Assembly: GCA_029573365.1 (NCBI GenBank)
Contig: JAKQGD010000299.1
Span: 1-5,018 of the forward strand
DNA: 5,018 nucleotides
Source of the DNA: Bacteroidota bacterium
GTDB taxonomy: Bacteria; Bacteroidota; Bacteroidia; Chitinophagales; Saprospiraceae
Direction of reading: 5' to 3'
The notes below the pieces were generated by a model. The model was not told the origin of the DNA. It saw nothing but the letters and a program-made list of their open reading frames with translations, and ran no database searches. Made by a program: the position numbers and the translations under genes. Shown one piece after another: positions 1 to 5,018 of this stretch. The stretch's first letter is position 1; each line of letters opens with the position of its first letter.

Positions 1-546
1 TTGCCGGTAGACCGTTACCAATTACTCACCGCTGACTACGGCCTCAGCCCCCGGGATGCGGAAGTCCTCCTTGAAGAGAAGGTGTTTGGAGATTGTTTTC
101 TGTCACTTGCAAACAGTACATTGCCCGCAGCAGAGATAGCAGGTCTTATAGTGCAAAAGATAGTGCCACATATTCGATCAGCCAAAGAGGTTTTTCCGAA
201 CCCGGAACTATGGCCACAAATCTCTGCTTTTGCACATCTTACAGCCGATAAAAGAGTGTCAAAATCGGCAGTGCTGCAACATGCTTTTCCATTATGGATG
301 GCCGACTTAAAACTGGACCCATACAAAATTGCCGAAAAGCTCGACTTGCTCAAAAGTGACGACCAAGACTTTCTTGACCCTGTCATCAGCGAAGTACTCG
401 AACGATTTCCTGACAAGGTAGCCGAATACAGGAAAGGAAAAAAGGGACTTATTGGTTTTTTTATGGGCCAGGTAAAAATAGTGGCAGGTGGCAAAGCAGA
501 CCCTGCAACCATGCAGGCCAAACTGGAGTCCGTGCTCCAGGGCTGA
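1..546 (+). CDS. gatB: Aspartyl/glutamyl-tRNA amidotransferase subunit B, C-terminal part (5' end outside window)
   Basis: GatB is the tRNA-binding and kinase subunit of the cytoplasmic GatCAB complex, which converts misacylated Glu-tRNA(Gln) and/or Asp-tRNA(Asn) to Gln-tRNA(Gln) and Asn-tRNA(Asn). The 181 codons here match the C-terminal helical and tail (GatB/YqeY-type) region. They open with the linker pattern 'RYQLLTADYGLSPRDAEVL' (residues 5-23), and residues 147-166 carry the family's hallmark tail, 'KKGLIGFFMGQV' followed by 'GGKADP'. Full-length GatB is usually about 480 residues, so roughly 300 N-terminal residues, including the catalytic cradle domain, lie upstream of the window. 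The TTG at base 1 is therefore taken as an internal Leu codon, not a start. The reading frame is intact to a TGA stop. A 57-base gap separates it from the MerR-like gene on the same strand. The identification is confident; the tail motif is quite specific. Confidence 0.93.
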   Translation: MPVDRYQLLTADYGLSPRDAEVLLEEKVFGDCFLSLANSTLPAAEIAGLIVQKIVPHIRSAKEVFPNPELWPQISAFAHLTADKRVSKSAVLQHAFPLWMADLKLDPYKIAEKLDLLKSDDQDFLDPVISEVLERFPDKVAEYRKGKKGLIGFFMGQVKIVAGGKADPATMQAKLESVLQG

Positions 547-563
547 AACCAAATCTGAGCACG
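531..563 (+). terminator. Possible weak terminator hairpin across the gatB stop codon
   Basis: CGTGCTC (531-537) and GAGCACG (557-563) are a perfect 7-base inverted repeat with a 19-base loop that contains the gatB stop codon. The sequence after it (ATTGTTATGTTGTTTATATA) is T-rich but has no uninterrupted T run, and the loop is long for an intrinsic terminator. It could be a weak terminator, an mRNA 3'-end stabilising structure, or chance. Confidence 0.3.
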
Positions 564-603
564 ATTGTTATGTTGTTTATATATAAAGCACTGATTTGCA
601 ATC

Positions 604-942
604 ATGGAACTCGGCAACCTGACAAAATTGTATTATTCCATCGGCGAGGTAGCCGATCTTTTTGGCGTAGCACCTTCTGTGATCCGGTACTGGGAGTCAG
701 AATTTCCGCAGTTTAAACCTGGAAAAAACAGTAAAGGCGACCGCAAGTTTACCCAAAAAGACATTGCTGTTTTAAATCACATCCATCATCTCGTCAAGGA
801 AAAGGGGTTTACCATAGAGGGGGCCCGCCGTGAGCTGGAAAATGAAAAGCATGAGCAAAGGGACAAAAACGAAGTCATCCAGAAACTAAAGTCCATCAAA
901 TCAAGGCTGGAGGACATAAAAAACAATCTGCAGAAAATTTAA
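604..942 (+). CDS. Small MerR-family DNA-binding transcriptional regulator
   Basis: This 112-residue cytoplasmic protein is a MerR-type regulator of unknown target. Residues 10-30 (YYSIGEVADLFGVAPSVIRYW) form the winged-helix helix-turn-helix. The wing follows with 'KGDRKFT' (44-50), then the 'QKDIAVLNHIHHLVKEKGFT' helices and the 'IEGARREL' segment (71-78) typical of the fold. Residues 79-112 are highly charged and likely form the antiparallel coiled coil used for dimerisation. There is no C-terminal effector domain and no cysteine at all, so it is not a metal or thiol sensor of the classic MerR, CueR or SoxR kind. Short proteins of this form are common in Bacteroidota and mostly uncharacterised. 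The start is well fixed: an in-frame TGA at 592-594 lies just upstream of the ATG, and there is no Shine-Dalgarno sequence, which is usual for the phylum. It is codirectional with gatB but may have its own promoter in the AT-rich 57-base gap. Confidence 0.88.
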   Translation: MELGNLTKLYYSIGEVADLFGVAPSVIRYWESEFPQFKPGKNSKGDRKFTQKDIAVLNHIHHLVKEKGFTIEGARRELENEKHEQRDKNEVIQKLKSIKSRLEDIKNNLQKI

Positions 943-990
943 CCTGACAGTTGCTTTCCCCCTACCAGCCTTTTAATCATCTTGTCCTCC

Positions 991-2607
991 TTACCAGAAA
1001 AAGTAGTATATCGCTCCTACTGCCAGAATAACCATTAATGACATCAGATTAAATTTCCAGGAAGTCCTGAACATACCTTCGTCGTAGTAGATGGCTTTGG
1101 GGTCGTTGTTTTTATTCTGCATCAGAGATATGATAATCATGATCAGTGATGTGAGCAGGAAACAAAGACCCATCCTGTCTATAAATGGAATATGAGAAAA
1201 CCACAGTTTGAACCCAATGGAAAGAGGCAAAGAAACTACGACTCCCACAAGGGCTGCTGTAGCAGAGGTCCTTTTCCAGAAAAGACCCAGGATAAAGATG
1301 GCCAGGATGCCCGGGCTCACAAATCCTGTAAATTCCTGTATAAACTGGAAGGCCTGGTCGAGGTTTCCGAGGAAAGGAGCAATAAGTACCCCAATAATCA
1401 GGAAGATTAGTGCGGCTATTTTTCCTACCTTCACCAGATGATGCTCTTCCTGCACCGTAAGTTGTGGAGAGTTGTTTTCATTGGCATTGAGCATCTGGTG
1501 GCGTTCCACATCCCTGGTCATAAACAAAGGCCTGTAAATGTCCAGGGTAAAGATCGTGGTGGCAGAATTGACAATAGATGCCACAGAAGACCCAATGGCT
1601 GCAATAAGGGCTGCAAGAGCTATACCTTTAAATCCGGCACCTACATAATTGGAAATAACCCAGGGATATGCTTCGTCAGGTTTGCTGATTTCTGCTCCAA
1701 GTACGTAGGCTGCTATGCCCGGAATCACAACAATAAGCGGAAGGATAACCTTGACAATGGCAGCAGCAGCCGTACCATCCTGCGACTCTTCGAGGCTTTT
1801 ACATGCCAGCGACCTTTGGATGATGTACTGGTTTGTTCCCCAGTAGTACAAGTTTGCAATCCACATACCTCCTACGAGCACTGAGATGCCGGGAAGGTTC
1901 ATGTATTCGGGATTTGATTTTTCCAGGATCATGTCAAATTTTTCAGGGGCTTTTTCTACAAGGGTAGCAAGCCCCGCCATCACGCCTCCACCTACGGCAT
2001 CCAGTACTGCATAACTCGCCACAAGACCTCCCAGGATAAGTGCCACTACCTGCACCACATCAGTAAGGGCTACTGCCTTGAGCCCACCTGTGACAGAAAA
2101 AGAGGCTGAGTACACTGCCAGGCCTAAGATGGCCCATACCAGAGGAACGCCCATGATGGTTTTAAGAGCCAGAGCTCCCAGATAAAGCACCGAAGTGATA
2201 TTAACAAAAACAAACAACAACACCCAGAAAAAGGCTAGCCCTGTTCTCACCTGGGGACTAAACCGCCTTTCGAGAAACTGTGGCATGGTATATATTTCAT
2301 TTTTTATAAAAATAGGCAGGAAAAACTTTGCCACAATCAGAAGGGAGATGGCCGCCATTAGCTCGTAAGCTGCAATGGCAAAGCCCACAGCATACCCTGA
2401 ACCCGACATACCGATAAACTGCTCCGCAGAAATATTGGCTGCTATGAGAGAACCACCCACAGCCCACCAAGGCAGTGATTTTGAAGCCAGAAAATAATCA
2501 TTGGCTGTATCTTTTTTACTGGTTTTTGATATGTAAATTCCGTATCCCATCATAAACAGGACCCATCCTGCGATGATGGCCAGATCAAGGTTTGAAAGAT
2601 TGAGCAT
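991..2607 (-). CDS. Sodium/solute symporter (SSS family, SLC5/vSGLT-like), probable Na+/sugar cotransporter
   Basis: This 538-residue inner-membrane protein probably couples Na+ entry to uptake of a sugar or similar solute. Hydrophobic segments run from about residue 6 to 538 and fit the 14-helix LeuT-fold SSS topology. It resembles Vibrio parahaemolyticus vSGLT closely along its length. Shared stretches include 'SLPWWAVGGSLIAANISAEQ' (44-63), 'TSVLYLGALAL' (138-148), 'MNLPGISVLVGGMWIANLYY' (236-255) and 'FIQEFTGFVSPGILAIF' (422-438). Aligned from memory of vSGLT, Na2-site residues are kept (A56, I59, A337, S340, S341). Most galactose-site residues are also kept (Q63, Y81, E82, N136, N252, Y255, K286, Q424), but vSGLT S91 is replaced by A85. 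A hydrophilic loop near 361-390 is longer than in vSGLT. The start ATG lies 20 bases after the methyltransferase stop, which suggests cotranscription. There is no Shine-Dalgarno sequence. Family assignment is firm; the exact substrate is an inference. Confidence 0.92.
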   Translation of the reverse strand: MLNLSNLDLAIIAGWVLFMMGYGIYISKTSKKDTANDYFLASKSLPWWAVGGSLIAANISAEQFIGMSGSGYAVGFAIAAYELMAAISLLIVAKFFLPIFIKNEIYTMPQFLERRFSPQVRTGLAFFWVLLFVFVNITSVLYLGALALKTIMGVPLVWAILGLAVYSASFSVTGGLKAVALTDVVQVVALILGGLVASYAVLDAVGGGVMAGLATLVEKAPEKFDMILEKSNPEYMNLPGISVLVGGMWIANLYYWGTNQYIIQRSLACKSLEESQDGTAAAAIVKVILPLIVVIPGIAAYVLGAEISKPDEAYPWVISNYVGAGFKGIALAALIAAIGSSVASIVNSATTIFTLDIYRPLFMTRDVERHQMLNANENNSPQLTVQEEHHLVKVGKIAALIFLIIGVLIAPFLGNLDQAFQFIQEFTGFVSPGILAIFILGLFWKRTSATAALVGVVVSLPLSIGFKLWFSHIPFIDRMGLCFLLTSLIMIIISLMQNKNNDPKAIYYDEGMFRTSWKFNLMSLMVILAVGAIYYFFW

Positions 2608-2627
2608 GCTAAGCCGGTTTTTATATG

Positions 2628-3317
2628 TTACTTAATGTTTTTGGCAATAATAATATACTGATAGTCCAGTGAAGTGTCGTCTGTCTCCTCTATTTCGTAG
2701 CCGGCATTGATTAGCATATCTTCCACCACGTCGAGGTATATCCTCTCAGATTTGGGAGGTGCATTGATGGGCAGCCTCTTCATTTTATAGTCGATGATCA
2801 TGATGCGGCCTCCGGGCTTAAGCCCTTTCTTGATGGTACGAAAATAGTCTTCCTTATTCTCTATATAAGCTACGGTATTTATGATAAGGACTACATCTGC
2901 TTCATTGTCATATAGTTTTGGATTATCCGGACTGGCCAATCGGGTTTCTATTCTGGAACTGTAAGCATCGGACAGCTTTTGTTTAGTCGAATCAATATAC
3001 TGCAGCAGCCGTGGATCGATTTCTATGGCCACCACTTTTTGGGCTTTGGACGAAAGTCTGAAAGAAAAATATCCCGTACCTGCACCTATGTCCGCTACAA
3101 CCTTGTCACTTAAATTGCCTAACTTGGCTATCACCAGACCCGGTTTTTGCCATATAGCTCTTCCTACATTGGCATTGGATGCATCCACATCATCATGTGT
3201 AGTGTCAGAGGCAGACACCTCCTCAACGTCTACAGGCTTGAAATTCAGCTGATTCTCCTTGCAGGATGCCAGGACGCCCAAAAGACAAGCCACGATAACG
3301 ATGCGGGCAAAAGACAT
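2628..3317 (-). CDS. Predicted lipoprotein with class I SAM-dependent methyltransferase domain
   Basis: This 229-residue protein joins a lipoprotein signal peptide to a Rossmann-fold methyltransferase. Residues 1-18 are a short hydrophobic signal ending in the lipobox L16-A17-S18-C19, so C19 should be lipidated. An acidic, Ser/Thr-rich linker follows (20-50). The domain opens with 'GRAIWQKPGLVIAKLG' (52-67), then motif I 'VADIGAGTGYFS' (74-85), which binds SAM. The acidic strand-2 residue is E99 in 'VVAIEID', and it is followed by 'DVVLIINTVAYI' (141-152) and the 'LKPGGRIMIIDY' strand-5 region (166-177). All core motifs look intact, so it is expected to bind SAM; the methyl acceptor is unknown. 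Export of such an enzyme is odd, since SAM is made in the cytoplasm. It sits 26 bases after dacB and 20 before the symporter, likely in one operon. A start downstream of the signal would give a cytosolic enzyme, but no in-frame Met is seen before the domain, which supports the start used. Confidence 0.85.
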   Translation of the reverse strand: MSFARIVIVACLLGVLASCKENQLNFKPVDVEEVSASDTTHDDVDASNANVGRAIWQKPGLVIAKLGNLSDKVVADIGAGTGYFSFRLSSKAQKVVAIEIDPRLLQYIDSTKQKLSDAYSSRIETRLASPDNPKLYDNEADVVLIINTVAYIENKEDYFRTIKKGLKPGGRIMIIDYKMKRLPINAPPKSERIYLDVVEDMLINAGYEIEETDDTSLDYQYIIIAKNIK

Positions 3318-3343
3318 AGGCTTTTGTTAAATTTTGCCCCAAG

Positions 3344-4804
3344 TTATGAAAATCTGTAAATTGCATCCAAGATTTTTTCCAGTTCTGCTTTATTTTTATC
3401 GGGTTTGTCAGTGGTGGAGCCATTGAGAAATACTGCAAATGAAACAAGTCTGCCCGAGGCGGCCTTGCAATATCCCGCATATGTAAGTATGTTGTCCATA
3501 GACCCTGACTTAAGCCATATTCTGCCTTTAGCGGGGGACCGTACGAGCAGATTTCTGACGGTGCCTCGTTCGCCTGCGGCAGGTATAATCTGCCTTATAT
3601 CGGCCAGATCCTTGTTTTTTGCCACTGTGGCAAGAAAAGAAGCCATCAGGTCAGGACTCATCAGATTTCTGGCAGAAAGACCGCTGCCATCCTCCATATT
3701 GAGTGGCTCTGTATCCAGACCCTGTTTTTTCATGAATGATTTAATGGCACCAATTCCTTCGGTACCGGACCCACTTTTACGCATCACAAGACCCATTGTT
3801 TTTAGGATGCTTTCAGCATAGATATTGATGCTAAGGTCATTGGTATACCTGACGATGGTTTTTAAGTCCGGTGACCGATACTCGCTGATAAGTATACGTC
3901 GTTGTTTGTTTTTGACAGCTCTGTATTGTGTCCGGTAATTATGCCCACCCATGTTTCTTTTGTCCAGTTGTGTCAGCAGCTTGTAAGCAAAAAACAAAGG
4001 GGGGTCGGGCAGCGAACCCTTGACTTTGTACAGGTCTTTGCCCTGAGGTATGGTGCCTACTACCCTCTTGCCATAGTGATACGGTCCGCCAAAAATATAG
4101 GCATTGTCTGAGGTATTTGCACTGTCGATGGTGACCTCGTTTTCAAGTACGAGATTGGGTACCCTGGGTTCAAAATACGCTATCCTGCTCAGGCTGCCCA
4201 CCGGACCACTTCTGTTGTACCAAATATTGTAGAGGTTTTCATTTATATTGAGGCCCCAAGCTCCTGCGGCGTAGTAGTTGCCCAGGTCATTCCACTGCCA
4301 GGAGGGTGATACAGGAAAAGAATTGAATACCGACTCATCGGCTATAATATTGCCTTCAATACACTTAATGCCTGCTTTAAGGATGTCGTCTGTCATCCGT
4401 CTGATGAGCCTGTCAGCATCCTCTACACCGGGTATCCTTTCTGATCCCAGGCTCGGATCACCTCCACCTTCTATGTAAATGTTGCCCTTGAGGATGCCGT
4501 CTGCCCCGAGCCTGCCATCGTATGTTATGCGGGTAGAAAACCTGAAATCACCACCTAAAAGCTCGAGTCCTGTCAGGGTGGTTACCAATTTAAGGGCAGA
4601 TGCAGGCACCAACACCTTGTCTTTTCTGACTTCTGCAATGAGATGCCTGTCGTTTACATCCCTGACAGACACACCAATATTGGCATGCCGGTAAAAGGCC
4701 GCTCCTGTCAGCTGGTCTATCTTTGACTGTAGGCTTTGGGCCATCCCTGTAACACAAATAACCAGGAATAGATTTAAATATATGATTCTATTTATAATAC
4801 ACAT
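3344..4804 (-). CDS. dacB: D-alanyl-D-alanine carboxypeptidase/endopeptidase, PBP4-type (peptidase S13)
   Basis: This periplasmic low-molecular-weight penicillin-binding protein trims the terminal D-Ala of peptidoglycan stem peptides and/or cleaves D-Ala-meso-DAP cross-links. With the start chosen here it has 486 residues, close to E. coli PBP4 (477). Residues 1-22 (MCIINRIIYLNLFLVICVTG, then MA) form a signal peptide, probably cut after A22. The three active-site motifs are present in order: S69-A-L-K72 (nucleophile Ser and Lys), S325-I-N327, and K432-S-G434 in place of the usual KTG. The family segment 'EDGSGLSARN' (371-380) is also present. The 256-residue spacing between the first two motifs shows that the S13 insert domains are retained. 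The frame stays open to an ATG at 4942, but the extra 46 residues look unlike a protein N-terminus and would bury the signal peptide, so the ATG at 4804 is preferred. It is the first gene of the likely three-gene unit. Confidence 0.9.
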   Translation of the reverse strand: MCIINRIIYLNLFLVICVTGMAQSLQSKIDQLTGAAFYRHANIGVSVRDVNDRHLIAEVRKDKVLVPASALKLVTTLTGLELLGGDFRFSTRITYDGRLGADGILKGNIYIEGGGDPSLGSERIPGVEDADRLIRRMTDDILKAGIKCIEGNIIADESVFNSFPVSPSWQWNDLGNYYAAGAWGLNINENLYNIWYNRSGPVGSLSRIAYFEPRVPNLVLENEVTIDSANTSDNAYIFGGPYHYGKRVVGTIPQGKDLYKVKGSLPDPPLFFAYKLLTQLDKRNMGGHNYRTQYRAVKNKQRRILISEYRSPDLKTIVRYTNDLSINIYAESILKTMGLVMRKSGSGTEGIGAIKSFMKKQGLDTEPLNMEDGSGLSARNLMSPDLMASFLATVAKNKDLADIRQIIPAAGERGTVRNLLVRSPAKGRIWLKSGSMDNILTYAGYCKAASGRLVSFAVFLNGSTTDKPDKNKAELEKILDAIYRFS

Positions 4805-4946
4805 TATGTTATTATATAATATATTTTTAAAAACATTGGCTGTAGCTAAAAAACAACCTCTCATATCACAATACGACACCAATATCTGTATACGGTCACG
4901 GTTATAAAACCGACGAAGACCCAAAATGGATTTCCAGAGCATTCAT
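4805..4946 (-). promoter_or_regulatory. AT-rich leader/promoter region upstream of dacB
   Basis: This stretch between the chosen dacB start and the tandem repeat most likely carries the promoter of the dacB-methyltransferase-symporter unit. On the - strand a TATAAT hexamer (4816 to 4811) lies only six bases before the ATG, which would imply an almost leaderless message if it were used. No good -35 partner and no exact Bacteroidota-type TAnnTTTG box were found, so the exact promoter is not assigned. There is no Shine-Dalgarno sequence before the ATG. Confidence 0.35.
4899..4912. other. Small perfect hairpin (CGGTT-ATAA-AACCG)
   Basis: Two perfect 5-base arms, CGGTT (4899-4903) and AACCG (4908-4912), are separated by a four-base ATAA loop, about 95 bases upstream of the dacB start. 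It could be an operator half-site pair or a leader structure, but a stem this short can easily occur by chance and no family of site is recognised. Confidence 0.25.
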
Positions 4947-4994
4947 ATAATTGATGATAATATTTGAAAAATAATTGATGATAATATTTGAAAA
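4947..4994. repeat. Exact 24-base tandem direct repeat, two copies
   Basis: Copy 1 (4947-4970) and copy 2 (4971-4994) are identical and directly abutting. Each begins ATAATTGATG and ends ATATTTGAAAA. Two further bases (4995-4996) continue the period before it breaks. The unit is AT-rich and lies about 140 bases upstream of dacB, in DNA with no supported gene. It may be a pair of regulator-binding sites, part of a divergent promoter region, or a simple replication-slippage duplication. Confidence 0.9.
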
Positions 4995-5018
4995 ATTAAT
5001 TACCTGTAAATGAAAATA

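Noticed and set aside
1..3. TTG at base 1 as a true start codon giving a complete 181-residue protein
   Set aside because: The sequence matches only the C-terminal part of GatB, and the frame is simply cut by the window edge, so Leu is the natural reading.
36..617. 193-codon open frame on the - strand
   Set aside because: It lies antisense to gatB and the start of the MerR-like gene, and its translation is a Ser/Cys-rich string with no recognisable domain; the + strand product is clearly GatB.
943..990. Bidirectional terminator between the convergent MerR and symporter genes
   Set aside because: I looked for an inverted repeat with T-runs on either side and saw none in the 48 bases.
1438..1884. 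148-codon open frame on the + strand
   Set aside because: It is antisense to the strongly conserved symporter and has a His/Arg/Gly/Cys-rich composition typical of shadow frames.
3405..3821. 138-codon open frame on the + strand
   Set aside because: It is antisense to the dacB segment that encodes the SxN and KSG motifs; no domain or start signal was recognised.
4754..4765. Cys17 of the dacB product as a lipoprotein lipidation site
   Set aside because: The preceding residues L-V-I do not fit a lipobox, which needs a small residue before Cys; a normal signal peptidase I site after G-M-A fits better.
4947..4996. CRISPR array or insertion-sequence end
   Set aside because: The two copies abut without spacers, there is no transposase gene, and no inverted terminal repeats were seen.

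Overview
The window looks like ordinary chromosomal DNA from a Bacteroidota bacterium, probably of the Cytophagia/Sphingobacteriia type. This is an inference from four things: the short stand-alone MerR-like protein has the 'LYYSIGEVADLFGV' form seen widely in that phylum, the start codons lack Shine-Dalgarno sequences, the intergenic DNA is AT-rich, and all gene products resemble Bacteroidota-type housekeeping or envelope proteins. No mobile element, CRISPR array, tRNA or rRNA was seen.

Left side, + strand (1-942). The window opens inside gatB, the B subunit of the tRNA-dependent amidotransferase; only its C-terminal 181 codons are present. A possible weak hairpin spans its stop codon. After 57 bases comes a small 112-residue MerR-type DNA-binding protein without an effector domain.

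Right side, - strand (4804 down to 991). Three genes lie head to tail with gaps of only 26 and 20 bases, so they are probably one transcription unit. In transcription order they are a penicillin-binding protein 4-type D-Ala-D-Ala carboxypeptidase/endopeptidase (dacB), a predicted lipoprotein carrying a complete class I SAM-methyltransferase domain, and a sodium/solute symporter very like the Vibrio sodium/galactose transporter vSGLT. All three products are predicted to be exported or membrane proteins, so the unit is an envelope cluster, but no shared pathway can be read from the sequence. The cluster converges on the MerR gene, with 48 bases between the stop codons.

Right edge (4805-5018). 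This AT-rich stretch upstream of dacB has no supported gene. It holds a perfect 24-base unit repeated twice in tandem, a small perfect hairpin and probably the dacB promoter. A three-codon ATG-AAA-ATA at the very end may be the start of a divergent gene, but this cannot be judged here.

The most unusual item is the methyltransferase with a lipoprotein signal, because its cofactor is normally cytoplasmic. No clear new multi-gene system was found.
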